Part shown: in pieces, positions 37,016 to 46,455 of the stretch
Position numbering within the stretch: position 1 is the stretch's first letter
Layout: the number at the start of each line of letters is the position of its first letter
Source: Rhizobiaceae bacterium
GTDB taxonomy: Bacteria; Pseudomonadota; Alphaproteobacteria; Rhizobiales; Rhizobiaceae
Direction of reading: 5' to 3'
DNA length: 64,000 nucleotides
Assembly: GCA_025698895.1 (NCBI GenBank)
Contig: JAILWO010000002.1
Location: 186,001 to 250,000, forward strand
Program-made: the position numbers and the translations under genes
Notes under the pieces: model-generated
What the model was told of the DNA's origin: nothing
Databases searched by the model: none
Seen by the model: only the letters and a program-made list of their open reading frames with translations

Positions 37016-37074
37016 GGATCGATCCGGATCTCATGCGGGACCGGGCAATATCCTCCGTCCCGCCCTGTCCATCA

Positions 37075-39219
37075 TCAGCGCAGGCCACCCAGATTGAGCT
37101 TCTTGGAGAGCTTGCGGCTCGGAGCCGGACCATCACCGCTGCGCGCGGCGGCCTTGGGGCGCGACGGGCTCTGCGCCGCAGGCTGCGAGGGGCGTTGCGT
37201 GCGGGTGGCCACGGGCTTGCTCTGCGACGGCGCGGCCTTGGGTGCGGCCGGCTTCTTCGGCGCGGGCGCTGCCGTGACCTTGCAGACCACCTCCGGCTCG
37301 GCCTTGAGCCTGGTCAGCAGGGGTGCGTTCGGCTCGAGCTGGTCCGGCGCCTCCTTCTTGGTGGCGTAGAAGCGCAGCAGGGCACGGGCCGACATGTTGC
37401 CCCACAGCCCGTCGATGCCGCTGCGATAGCAGCCGAGGCGCTGCAGTTCCGTCTGGATCAACCGCGCCATCTCGCGTTCGTCGATCTCCGGCTCCTCGAC
37501 GACCTCGTCTTCCTCCGGCTCGGGCTCGGCGCGTTCGATCGCGGGCGGGCGGATCTCGTCGGGATCAAGCGCCGCGAGCTGGATCTGCTCCTCTTTCGAG
37601 GCCGGAGCGGGCGTCAGCGTCGGCGCGCCGGCCACCACAGGCGCTGCCTCGGCCGGGATCAGCACCGGCGCGCCTTCGACCTGCATGGCCGGCGCCGGCT
37701 TGGACGACGGCGCGGAAACGGGACGCGCCACGACGCTGTCGGCCTTGGACGCGGCGGCCTTCGGCGTGTCGGCGACCGTCGGTGTCTCGAAGGCGCCCGA
37801 CGACGGCCGCGGCTCAAGCGCGGCGAGCTCGCTGGCAGGGGCCGGTTCTTTCCGGGCTGGAACCGCGACCAGACCGGTTTCCTGGGCACCGACCTCCTGG
37901 CCGGCGATCCGGTCGATCGAGCGTACGGTCGGGCCGAGCGCGGCGCCGCCGACCTCGCCGGTCAGGGCTTCCGACGGGCTTGCCGCCGCCACGACGATCT
38001 CCTTGTCGCCGCTGCGCGATGCCGGCGCGGCCGAATTGGCCACTTGGGCGGGGACGAACGGACCCTCGAATTTCTGGTCGGTGTTTTCCTGCGTGTCGGC
38101 CGCAAGCGCCTCGCCGCCGGGCCGGGCCTGAGGCAGCGGGATGTTGCCGACCTCGGGCAGCGCGGCCAGCACGGACGTGGTGTCCGCCTCGTCGGCACGC
38201 TGGATGAGCAGCCCGCCCACCACGGGCTCTTCTTCTTCCGCCTCGTCATCGGCGGAGGTGATCAGAAAACGCGGCTGGATCGTGGCGACCTGCTCTTCTT
38301 CCTCTTCGCCTTCCGCGGTCTCGCGGATGGTGATGCCGAAGCGCTCCTCGAACTTCTTTCGCAGTTCGGGATCGAGCGACAGGAGCAGTTCCTTGTCCTC
38401 GTCGGTCAGCGTCGCGTCGGCCTCGACCTGCGGATTGAAGTAGAATTGCGAACGCAGCGACGACTGGTCCCATGGCGTCTGGGTTTGCGCGGTCAGGTCC
38501 TCGACGGAGTTGCGCACCTTGATCATCATGTCGGAGATGCTGAGCCCCGGCGCGGAGATGTGCTCGACCAGCGCGCTGGTGAAGGGACTGTTGTCGCCCG
38601 CGCCGTCGCGCGCGATGTTGCCGGGCTGGGTGGCGAAGGCGACGAATGTGCCGGTACCGGTCTCGATCTGCGCCAGTCCGTCGCCGCTCTTGTCGCGCAG
38701 CGACTCCGGCAGCGGATTGTTGCGGCAGGCATCCAAGAAAATCAGCGTCTGGCGGTCGCGATGCTGCAGCGTCTCGATAATGGTGTCGAGCCGGAGCGTC
38801 TCGGCCTCGATCGACTCGCGGCTCGTCAGGCTGGCGTCGACAGGCACGAGATGGTTGGTGCCGCCAAGCTGGAAGCCATGACCCGAATAGTAGAAGACCG
38901 CCGCCTCGGCATTCTCGGCCTCGCGCGCGAAGGCCTCGACGGTCGGAGCGAAATCGGCCCGTGCGATGTTCTCGTACTCGAATACCTCGAAGCCGAGCCC
39001 TTCGAGCGTGTCCGCCACGGCCCGCGAATCGTTGACGGCGTTCTTGAGCTTGTCGGCTGAACTGTAGTCGGAATTACCCACGACCAGCGCGATCCGCCGC
39101 CCGGTTTCCTCTCCCGTCTGGGCGCGCGCGGAAAGCGCGCCGACCGGAACCGCCCACACGACGGTCAGGACGGCGATCATGAACCAGGATGTAAGGCGGC
39201 TGGTCAGCCCCACGTGCAC
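37075..39219 (-). CDS. Secreted caspase-like (peptidase C14) protein with peptidoglycan-binding-like C-terminus
   Basis: 714 residues from GTG 39219, which has GAGGGAG upstream; longer in-frame starts exist. A signal peptide (SWFMIAVLTVVWAVPVGALS, ending ARAQT) precedes the caspase fold: RIALVVGNSDY, YYSGHGFQ (His114) and LDACRNNP (Cys165), the catalytic dyad. A Glu/Pro/Ala-rich middle follows, then LIQTELQRLGCYRSGIDGLW near the C-terminus, resembling a PG_binding_1 repeat. The function is unknown; exported caspase-like proteins with such tails are common in rhizobia. It is probably co-transcribed with the downstream cell-wall hydrolase. Confidence 0.85.
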   Translation of the reverse strand: MHVGLTSRLTSWFMIAVLTVVWAVPVGALSARAQTGEETGRRIALVVGNSDYSSADKLKNAVNDSRAVADTLEGLGFEVFEYENIARADFAPTVEAFAREAENAEAAVFYYSGHGFQLGGTNHLVPVDASLTSRESIEAETLRLDTIIETLQHRDRQTLIFLDACRNNPLPESLRDKSGDGLAQIETGTGTFVAFATQPGNIARDGAGDNSPFTSALVEHISAPGLSISDMMIKVRNSVEDLTAQTQTPWDQSSLRSQFYFNPQVEADATLTDEDKELLLSLDPELRKKFEERFGITIRETAEGEEEEEQVATIQPRFLITSADDEAEEEEPVVGGLLIQRADEADTTSVLAALPEVGNIPLPQARPGGEALAADTQENTDQKFEGPFVPAQVANSAAPASRSGDKEIVVAAASPSEALTGEVGGAALGPTVRSIDRIAGQEVGAQETGLVAVPARKEPAPASELAALEPRPSSGAFETPTVADTPKAAASKADSVVARPVSAPSSKPAPAMQVEGAPVLIPAEAAPVVAGAPTLTPAPASKEEQIQLAALDPDEIRPPAIERAEPEPEEDEVVEEPEIDEREMARLIQTELQRLGCYRSGIDGLWGNMSARALLRFYATKKEAPDQLEPNAPLLTRLKAEPEVVCKVTAAPAPKKPAAPKAAPSQSKPVATRTQRPSQPAAQSPSRPKAAARSGDGPAPSRKLSKKLNLGGLR

Positions 39220-39380
39220 CCGCTCCCTCGGACATCGCCCGGCCGCGGCCAATCTGCCGCGACGGAAGAACCCTATCGAATTTGTACTCGCCACGCTAGC
39301 CGGACCGGGCCGATTTCGCAGTCCTGTCACGATTGTGAACTTCAGAACGACTTGCCGATGTCATGCATTGCCGCGGCCCG

Positions 39381-39917
39381 TCAGTTCGACAGCGGATCCT
39401 TCAGAAACAGCGTCCATCGTTGCACGGCCTGCGTGTCGACTTCCATGAAACGCGCCACTTTGTGGCCGCGCTGCCAGCACTGGTCGATCCCCTCGATCAC
39501 GAAACGCTTCGGCGCGATGCACATCTCGTCGGTTCCGTCGACGATCGGCTGGTCGAACACGTCGGTGGCGAAGACGTAGATATAGCGGTTGACAAGTTCG
39601 TCCTTGATGACGTCGACGCAACGGTTGGCGCCGATGGTCCACCAGCCCTCTGTCTGGAAGACGCCCTCGCGGCCGAAATCCCGCGCCTGCTCCTGGCCGA
39701 TCGCCACATTGATGACGTCAAAGGTCTGGTTGCAGACCTGAAACTGGGCCGCCGCCGGCGCGGCCTGCCCCGCAAGCGCGATGAGCGCCATCCAGGTTGC
39801 GAGAATCGTCCCGCGATGGCTTTTTTCCGCGGCCGTTCGGCCTGTTGTTACGGCGGGTTTCAATTCGTGATGTCCGCGGTCGGGCACAGCGTGACGAAAT
39901 TTTGTTCGCAAGATCAT
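39381..39917 (-). CDS. DUF1036 domain secreted protein
   Basis: About 178 residues if started at ATG 39917. The signal peptide core is ILATWMALIALAGQAAPAAA. The mature part begins FQVCNQTFDVINVAIGQEQ and contains GWWTIGANRCVDVI, the pattern of DUF1036 proteins, with four or more Cys available for disulfides. No ribosome site clearly decides the start. It is the first gene of the leftward group with the caspase-like and M23/SLT genes (161 bp gap). The molecular function of DUF1036 is unknown. Confidence 0.75.
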   Translation of the reverse strand: MILRTKFRHAVPDRGHHELKPAVTTGRTAAEKSHRGTILATWMALIALAGQAAPAAAQFQVCNQTFDVINVAIGQEQARDFGREGVFQTEGWWTIGANRCVDVIKDELVNRYIYVFATDVFDQPIVDGTDEMCIAPKRFVIEGIDQCWQRGHKVARFMEVDTQAVQRWTLFLKDPLSN

Positions 39918-40068
39918 GATCTTGTGACGCCAGTAGGGCATCTGGGGCAAGAATCCGACTTCCTCGTGCAACTTTTGCTCAGTCAACCGCGTTAGACAAG
40001 CGGTCCGAATATTGTGTTCGGAGTAAAGAATCGCTATTTTGGCGTCTGATACTGGCGGGGAGAGTGCC

Positions 40069-40617
40069 GTGCCGACATCCATCAAGCTAATTGCAGCCGC
40101 CGCCGCGGTGGCCCTGGCGGGCACCGCGAGTTCAGTCGTGGCGTCTGGCGAGCGGGAAGAGGGCGAGGTCGTCGTGGCGTCGCTGATCATTCTGCCCGGC
40201 TCCACGGTCGAGACCTCCGTGACCGAAGCGGCCTATCCTTTGCCGAAGATGGGCGTCGCGCGCGCCCTCGAATTTGTCCCCGGCGAGGAAGCCGTGCCGG
40301 GCGAGACACAGGCCGTCGTTCCGGCGCTGGAGCCGGTCGAGGCGCCCGTCGAGAATGTCGCCTCGCTGGACGAGAGCGAGACCTTCCGCGAATATCGCGC
40401 GCTGAACAATCTCGATTTCGTGCCGGTTCCATCCCCGCGCCCCGAGATCGCCGCCGCGCCGCGCGTCGAGGTTCCGGCGGTACGGCAGCAGCGCACGCCG
40501 CCGCGCCGCGTTTCCGCGCCCGCGCGCCGCTCGGTGGACAGCCAGGTGGCACGTGTCGAGGAGCCGCGCCGCCGCGTGCTCCGCGCCAATCCGATCCTGG
40601 TCGGCATCAACCGCTAA
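40069..40617 (+). CDS. Hypothetical exported protein
   Basis: 182 residues from GTG 40069, preceded by GGGGAGA at 40057-40063. A signal peptide is evident (SIKLIAAAAAVALAGTASSV). The mature part is Pro/Glu/Arg-rich, with EFVPGEEAVPGETQAVVPAL and an Arg-rich C-terminal tail (RRRVLRANPILVGINR). There are no recognisable domain and no Cys. It is divergent from the DUF1036 gene and ends in a strong terminator, so it is probably a single-gene unit. Confidence 0.65.
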   Translation: MPTSIKLIAAAAAVALAGTASSVVASGEREEGEVVVASLIILPGSTVETSVTEAAYPLPKMGVARALEFVPGEEAVPGETQAVVPALEPVEAPVENVASLDESETFREYRALNNLDFVPVPSPRPEIAAAPRVEVPAVRQQRTPPRRVSAPARRSVDSQVARVEEPRRRVLRANPILVGINR

Positions 40618-40639
40618 GGCGTCGTGCCGCAGCATTTTC

Positions 40640-40665
40640 AAAGGCCGCCTTATGGCGGCCTTTTT
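40640..40665 (+). terminator. Rho-independent terminator
   Basis: Perfect 10-bp stem AAAGGCCGCC / GGCGGCCTTT with loop TTAT and a T-run (to 40665), 23 bp after the hypothetical exported protein gene. The A-run on the other side could also allow function in the opposite direction. Confidence 0.93.
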
Positions 40666-40787
40666 CGTGACGGGCGGCGGCGGAATGTGGCGAAATCCTG
40701 CCGGACCCTCTTTCCCCCGCGGCATGTCGCGGTCTAAAGTCGCCGTTCGTTTTCACCGGCACACGACAATCCGATAGAGGCAACGTC

Positions 40788-41234
40788 ATGAGCGCATCCT
40801 TCGCCCGTCAACTGACCAGCGCGGCCTGCTCCGCGGCTCTCGCGATCGGCATGGCATCGGCTCCGGCGTTCGCCCAGGACACGCCGAAATCGCTTTCGCT
40901 CGAGCTCAACAATGCGCGCGACGCCAATGGCGGCTGCCGCATCACCTATATCGCCAAGAATGACGGCGACCAGCAGTATGACACCGTATCGTACCAGATC
41001 GTCGTCTTTGACAATGAGGACAAGGTCGCCCAGTTCCTCATCCTCGAGTTCGGCCGGCTCGCCGCCGGTAAGACCAAGGTGGTCGAGTTCGACTTCGCCA
41101 ATCGTGAATGCGGCGGCATTTCGCGCATCCTCGTCAATGACGTGTCGGAATGCACGGTCAACGGCTCGGAGGCGTCCGACTGCCTCGACAGGCTCGCCAC
41201 CTCCTCGCGCACAGGCATCGAATTCGGCGTCTGA
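40788..41234 (+). CDS. Hypothetical exported protein with four conserved-looking cysteines
   Basis: 148 residues. The signal peptide (LTSAACSAALAIGMASAPAF, cleavage near AFAQD) is followed by a compact beta-rich mature part with four Cys (in NGGCRITY, RECGG, SECTV and SDCLD), suggesting two disulfides. The strand pattern TVSYQIVVFDNEDKVAQFLI resembles an Ig-like fold, but I do not recognise the family. It starts at ATG 40788 after a 124-bp gap from the terminator and lies upstream of the P450-DyP fusion on the same strand (121 bp gap). Confidence 0.7.
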   Translation: MSASFARQLTSAACSAALAIGMASAPAFAQDTPKSLSLELNNARDANGGCRITYIAKNDGDQQYDTVSYQIVVFDNEDKVAQFLILEFGRLAAGKTKVVEFDFANRECGGISRILVNDVSECTVNGSEASDCLDRLATSSRTGIEFGV

Positions 41235-41355
41235 CGGCGAAATCCGGCGCCTGCCCTTGCATGGCCCGCGTTCCGTGAGAAAGCTCACAGTTTCCGTCCA
41301 CGCGCCGATCTAGGCAGGAGGTTCGAACCGAACCCCGACCGAGGCGCCCCGCGGG

Positions 41356-44300
41356 ATGGTCACCACCAAATATTTCGAGCAGGTGGAGCGTTTGCGGGCC
41401 AGCCAGCGCCCGATCGACGAACTCGACCGGTTCGACCTCGAGCGCCTGCGTTCGAGCGGCTTCGGCGCGCGCATCGCTTCGTTCCTGATCGAGCGTCCGC
41501 GCTGGTGGCTGGCGGTGCTGCGCCGGCTGAAGCCCACGCTGGCGGTGGGCAATTTCGCGCTTGTCACGCGCGCCGCCGATGTGCGCGAGGTGCTGGAGCG
41601 CCAGAATGTTTTCCACACGCCCTTCGGGCCGGAGATGGCCGACATGGCCGGCGGCTCCAACTTCGTGCTCGGCATGCAGGACGGGCGCGACTACCGCCGC
41701 ATGAAGTCGGCCATCCTGTCGGCTTTCCCGGCCGCGGAGGTGGAGACGGTGCTGCGCCCGATCGCGGCGCGCCATGCCCGCGAGATCATGCTGTCGGCCC
41801 GGCCCGGCTTCAACGCGGCCAAGGATCTGCTCAAGGTCGTGCCGGTGCGCATCTGCCGCGACTATTTCGGAGTTCTGGTCGAGGACGAGGAGGAGTTCGC
41901 CGACTGGTCGATTGCGCTGTCGGCGCTGTTCTTTTCGGATTTCGGCGGCTCGCGCGACGTGCGCGATCTCGCCTTTGTCGCCGCCCACCGCATGCGCGCC
42001 GTCATAGAGCGTTCGATCGACGCGGCCGAGCCCGGAAAGCTCGATGCCGACATGCCGCTGGCGCGCCTCGTCGCCTGGCGCCGCGACAAGCCTGATGATC
42101 TGTCGCGCGACGACATCGTGTCGATCATGATGGGCATGATTTCGGGTTTCGTGCCCACCGACCTGCTCGCGGCCGGCAATGCGCTTGACGTGGTGCTGTC
42201 GAAGCGCGAGGCGCGGACGGCGATCGAGGAGGCGATCGCGATCGGCGACGACCGCCGCCTCGACCGGGCCATCATGGAGGCGATGCGCTTCAAGCCGATC
42301 TTCATCGGGCCGCTGCGTTATGTCGCCAGCGACGCCGTCATCGCCGACGGCACGTGGCGCAGGAAGAAGCTGAAGGCCGGAATGACCGTCATGCCGGCCA
42401 CCTTGTCGGCCATGTTCGACGCCGACGCGGTGGAGCGCCCTGGCGTCTACGATCCCGAACGGCCGTCGCGGGACTCCGCCATGGTCTTCGGCCACGGCAT
42501 CCACTGGTGCATCGGCTCGGCGATCGCGCGTGTCGACATCGCCGAATGCTTCCGCGCCCTGTTCGAGCGGCGCAATGTCCGCCGCAAAGGCAGGCTGAGG
42601 CGGCTCGGCGCCTATCCCGAAGAACTGCGCGTCACCTTCGACCTGCCGGCCGATTGCCGCACGGTCGAGAACAGCCTGGTCACCGTGGTGGCGCCGATCC
42701 TGCCCGACGCTGACCGTTCGAGGGTCCGCGCCATGGTCGAACAGCTGGGCAACCCGGCTGCGCCGCCCGTGAAGGACGCGCTCGACCGTGCCGGCACGAT
42801 CCATTTCGCGAGCCTGGCGGTGGTCGATCCCGAAGACGGCGCGGACGAGAGTGCGGCCAACGGCCATCTGGTGCTGGAACTGTCGGGCGACGGCGATGCC
42901 CGGACCGTGGTCGAGACCTTCGCGGGACACCTCGATCCCCATCTGCGTGACGTGTTCGCGGCCGGTTGCGGACTGCCCGCCGACGGGTCGCTGGCGGCAT
43001 TTCTGCGCAGCCGAACGGTCCGCTACGGTCCGGGTCTCGGACAGGCGGCGGGGCTCGGCTTCTGCGGGACGCCAGGCCATTCGGTGAAGCGGATCCTGGC
43101 CGAGGCGGATCTGGAATCCGACATTTCCGACATCATCCGCACGCGCGCCGAAAAGGCGCCGGGCGACGCCACCGCCGCCCTCGCGGAGGTGCGCGAGAAG
43201 CTTGCTCAGACCGGCCTGCATGACTGGGCTTTTCGCCATTCGGAGAGCAATCTGGAGAAGGGCGAAGGCTCATGGGGCGGGGCGATAAGGGGCACGGTCC
43301 TCAGGCCGGCGCCGGCGGCCGCTATCCTGGCGCTTTTCGCCTTCTGGACCTGGGTCAACTTCGCCTTCGTCTTCGACGGTCCGTATGACGGCGTGGTGCG
43401 CAACGCGCTCCTGCTCGCGGCCTCCGCCGGTCTGACTGTCGTCGGCATCCTCATCGTGGCCGCGCTTCTGGCGGGCGCGCTGATCCTCGCGATCCGCCGC
43501 AAGGAGCGGCGTGACGAGGCCTCGAACGACATGCTCGATCTCGACCGCTATGACGAAATCGCCCGGCGTGAGAATCATGCCGTCCAGAACAACCTCACCG
43601 CCGTATCGATCATGAAGCCGGGGCCGCTGCGCCGCGCCGCGCTCCGGCTCGCCTTCACGGTGATCTCCATCGCTGCCAGGCTCGTCTTCCGGCCGGGCCA
43701 TCTGTCGAACATCGGCACCATCCACTATGCGCGCTGGATCCTGCTGCCGGGCACGAACCAGCTCATGTTCTTCTCCAATTACGGGGGAAGCTGGGAAAGC
43801 TACCTGGAGGATTTCATCACCAAGGCCACCAAGGGCCTGACCGGCGTGTGGTCCAATACGCGCGGATTTCCCCGCGCGCACTACCTGTTCGGCGGTGGCG
43901 CGGAGGATGGAGACCGTTTCAAGCGATGGGCGCGCAACCAGCAGATCCCGACACTGTTCTGGTACTGCGCCTATCCAAAACTCGACACCGCCCGCATCCG
44001 CACCAACTCGCTGATCCGCCAGGGGCTGTCATCGGCGCGCTCCGAGAGCGAGGCGCGCGAATGGCTGGCGCTGTTCGGTTCGCTGCCGCGCCCGGCCAAT
44101 GTGCTGGAGACCGACGAGATCCAGTCGATCTTCTTCGGCCCGCTCGGCCCGCTGGAAAAGGCCGAGATGCTGATGTTGGCCGTACCGGACGAGGTGAGCC
44201 CGGCGGCGCGGCGCGGATTCGTCGAGCATCTGACCGCGAATGTCACATTCGGTGACCGCATGCCCGAGCGCCGCGCGCTGGTCGCCGCCTTGGGCCCGCG

Positions 44301-45534
44301 CGGCCTGGAGCGGCTCGGTCTGCACGGCGATCTCGATCACCGCCCGCTGGCGACCTTCCCGCTGGCCTTCCAGCAGGGCATGACGCATCCCACCCGCAGC
44401 CGGGTGCTTGACGACACCGGCGAGGCCGCACCCGAGAAATGGCAGTGGGGCGGCCCGGACAACCCGGTCGACATCGTGCTGTCCTGCTACGGCAAGGACC
44501 AGCGCATGCTGAATGCCCTGGTCAGGCAGACGCTCGCCGCCGCCGGGGCCGCCGGTCTTGAAAACGTCGCGCGCGTGCCGCTGGCGGTCAAGCGCCAGGG
44601 CAAGATCGCGCATGAACATTTCGGCTTCGCCGACGGCCTGTCCCAGCCGATCGTCACCGGTACGCCGAAAAGCCATCTGCGCGCCGATCCGCAGCATGTT
44701 GTGGCCGCGGGCGAGTTCGTCTTCGGTTATGCCGACCAGCGCGGGTACATCCCGCCGTCGCCCTATGTGGAGGGTGCCTACGATCCGGCGGGCCACCTGC
44801 CGCGCTTTTCCGACGAGGCCGACGGTGCCGCGCTGGCGAAGATGCGCGACATCGGCCGCAACGGCTCCTTTCTGGTCGTGCGCCAGATCGAGCAGCATGT
44901 GGATACGTTCGAGACCTTCTGCCGCGACGCCGCGCGCGCCTGGGAAGGCAAGGTGCCGGGCGAGGAGGTCACGCCCGACTGGATCGGCGCCAAGATCATC
45001 GGCCGCTGGAAGGATGGCTCCTCGCTGGTGCGCAACCCGCACGGCAGGCCGACCTCCGGGCCCGACAATTCGTTCACCTTCGGCGACGAAGACCCGCAGG
45101 GCGTGCGCTGTCCGCTCGGCTCGCATATGCGCCGGTCCAATCCGCGCGATTCGCTTGGGCTCGACCGCGAGAGCCAGATAGAGATCGGCAAGCGCCATCG
45201 CATCCTGCGCGTCGGCCGCACCTACGAGAAAAAGCGCCGCGACGGCTCGTCCGAGAAGGGGTTGGTGTTCATGTGCCTGGCCGCCGACATCGAACGCCAG
45301 TTCGAGTTCGTCCAGCAGACCTGGGTCTCGTCCGGCGTCTTCCATGGCCTGCGCGCCGAGAAGGACCCGCTGATCGGAAGTCAGTCGGGCGAGGCGGCCT
45401 ACACCATCCCGACGGTTTCCGGCGGCGTCGTGCTCAAGGGACTGCCGAACTTCGTGACGGTGCGCGGCGGCGGCTATTTCTTCATGCCGGGCAAGAGCGC
45501 CCTGCGCTATATGGCGGCCAGGCTGGCGGGGTAG
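41356..45534 (+). CDS. Cytochrome P450 - transmembrane - DyP-type peroxidase-like fusion protein
   Basis: 1392 residues with two predicted haem modules. P450: K-helix EAMR (Glu308/Arg311) and haem loop FGHGIHWCIG with the ligand Cys385. The I-helix, GMISGFVPTDLL, is diverged. Residues ~430-640 are an unassigned segment. Two membrane spans lie at about 654-673 and 683-713. Then comes a conserved-looking block (HLSNIGTIHYARWILLPG, about 783-800). The DyP-like C-terminus has GFADG (1090-1094, catalytic Asp1093) and GSHMRRSNPRD (His1257, proximal haem ligand, plus Arg). No ferredoxin or reductase gene is adjacent. The substrate is unknown. It ends 3 bp from a converging Crp/Fnr gene. Confidence 0.88.
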   Translation: MVTTKYFEQVERLRASQRPIDELDRFDLERLRSSGFGARIASFLIERPRWWLAVLRRLKPTLAVGNFALVTRAADVREVLERQNVFHTPFGPEMADMAGGSNFVLGMQDGRDYRRMKSAILSAFPAAEVETVLRPIAARHAREIMLSARPGFNAAKDLLKVVPVRICRDYFGVLVEDEEEFADWSIALSALFFSDFGGSRDVRDLAFVAAHRMRAVIERSIDAAEPGKLDADMPLARLVAWRRDKPDDLSRDDIVSIMMGMISGFVPTDLLAAGNALDVVLSKREARTAIEEAIAIGDDRRLDRAIMEAMRFKPIFIGPLRYVASDAVIADGTWRRKKLKAGMTVMPATLSAMFDADAVERPGVYDPERPSRDSAMVFGHGIHWCIGSAIARVDIAECFRALFERRNVRRKGRLRRLGAYPEELRVTFDLPADCRTVENSLVTVVAPILPDADRSRVRAMVEQLGNPAAPPVKDALDRAGTIHFASLAVVDPEDGADESAANGHLVLELSGDGDARTVVETFAGHLDPHLRDVFAAGCGLPADGSLAAFLRSRTVRYGPGLGQAAGLGFCGTPGHSVKRILAEADLESDISDIIRTRAEKAPGDATAALAEVREKLAQTGLHDWAFRHSESNLEKGEGSWGGAIRGTVLRPAPAAAILALFAFWTWVNFAFVFDGPYDGVVRNALLLAASAGLTVVGILIVAALLAGALILAIRRKERRDEASNDMLDLDRYDEIARRENHAVQNNLTAVSIMKPGPLRRAALRLAFTVISIAARLVFRPGHLSNIGTIHYARWILLPGTNQLMFFSNYGGSWESYLEDFITKATKGLTGVWSNTRGFPRAHYLFGGGAEDGDRFKRWARNQQIPTLFWYCAYPKLDTARIRTNSLIRQGLSSARSESEAREWLALFGSLPRPANVLETDEIQSIFFGPLGPLEKAEMLMLAVPDEVSPAARRGFVEHLTANVTFGDRMPERRALVAALGPRGLERLGLHGDLDHRPLATFPLAFQQGMTHPTRSRVLDDTGEAAPEKWQWGGPDNPVDIVLSCYGKDQRMLNALVRQTLAAAGAAGLENVARVPLAVKRQGKIAHEHFGFADGLSQPIVTGTPKSHLRADPQHVVAAGEFVFGYADQRGYIPPSPYVEGAYDPAGHLPRFSDEADGAALAKMRDIGRNGSFLVVRQIEQHVDTFETFCRDAARAWEGKVPGEEVTPDWIGAKIIGRWKDGSSLVRNPHGRPTSGPDNSFTFGDEDPQGVRCPLGSHMRRSNPRDSLGLDRESQIEIGKRHRILRVGRTYEKKRRDGSSEKGLVFMCLAADIERQFEFVQQTWVSSGVFHGLRAEKDPLIGSQSGEAAYTIPTVSGGVVLKGLPNFVTVRGGGYFFMPGKSALRYMAARLAG

Positions 45535-45537
45535 AAA

Positions 45538-46248
45538 TCAGTCGTCCTCGTAATTGGCGATCGCCTCGAGCCGTTCCACCTTCTTGACCAGAAGCCCGCC
45601 GCGCTTGATGTCGATCAGCCCGTCGCGGCGCCAGTCGGTCAGCGTCTTGTTGACCGATTCACGCGTCGCGCCCAGAAAGCCAGCCAGTTCCGACTGCGAG
45701 ATCGAGACCCACCCGGCCCTGTCGCCGATCAGGCCGGTCAGGAAGATCAGCCGCTTGGCCAGCCGCGCCTCGATCTTGAGCAGCGCCTGGTCGCCGAGTT
45801 CGCCGCTCACCCAGCGCAGCCTGGCGCACAGAAGGTCGATCATGGCGCGCGCCAGCGGCGGGTTGCGTTCGATGCGGTCGAACAGCCGGGACCGGCTGAG
45901 CGAGACCAGCACGCAGTCGGAAATGCAACTGGCCGTGGCCGTGCGCCGTCCGCCGTCGAGTACGGCTATCTCGCCGATCAGGCTCCTCGGCGTCTCCATA
46001 TTGGCGACCAGCTTGCGCCCGCCCATCGAGAAGATGGCGATCTCCACCGTGCCCGAGATCACGCCATAGACGCGGTCTGCCGGGTCGTCCTGCAGGAACA
46101 GGTGCCGTCCCGCCGGAAAGTTCTCATGCGTGCAGCCGGCAAACATCATGTCGAACAGATCTTCGCTCAGCCGCGTCTTCAGCGGCGCGGCCCGCTCGTC
46201 GTCCAGGTCCTCGTCGTCATACTTTGTCACTGTCGGTCCCTTCGGCAT
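45538..46248 (-). CDS. Crp/Fnr family transcription regulator
   Basis: 236 residues from ATG 46248, which has GAGGGAG just upstream; an earlier ATG at 46281 lacks this. The N-terminal cyclic-nucleotide-binding fold (HLFLQDDPADRVYGVISGTV) is followed by the C-terminal winged helix with SISQSELAGFLGATRESVNK (recognition helix). The N-terminal Cys cluster of oxygen-sensing FNR is absent, so it may sense a small molecule or haem. It converges on the P450-DyP gene; whether it controls that gene or others is not shown. Confidence 0.88.
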   Translation of the reverse strand: MPKGPTVTKYDDEDLDDERAAPLKTRLSEDLFDMMFAGCTHENFPAGRHLFLQDDPADRVYGVISGTVEIAIFSMGGRKLVANMETPRSLIGEIAVLDGGRRTATASCISDCVLVSLSRSRLFDRIERNPPLARAMIDLLCARLRWVSGELGDQALLKIEARLAKRLIFLTGLIGDRAGWVSISQSELAGFLGATRESVNKTLTDWRRDGLIDIKRGGLLVKKVERLEAIANYEDD

Positions 46249-46455
46249 GCGCTCCCTCAGCGCGCATGGGCGCGTGATCACGCGCCCTGCACCTAGCCCG
46301 CGCCAAGTTTGTCACCGGCCGTGTCGCTGGTCCAGCCGTATCGGCGGTTAAGCGGGTGTTAATATGCAGTCTGGGTGGACGCTGCCGGTCTGTGACATTT
46401 GCCCGCCGGGTCCGGCTGTGCCAGAAGCATCCGGCCACGAGACGGGAGGAATAGC

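Noticed and set aside
40069-41234. The two small exported proteins considered as a T6SS effector and immunity pair
   Set aside because: They are separated by a strong terminator, have no toxin motif and carry normal signal peptides; nothing but proximity supports the idea.
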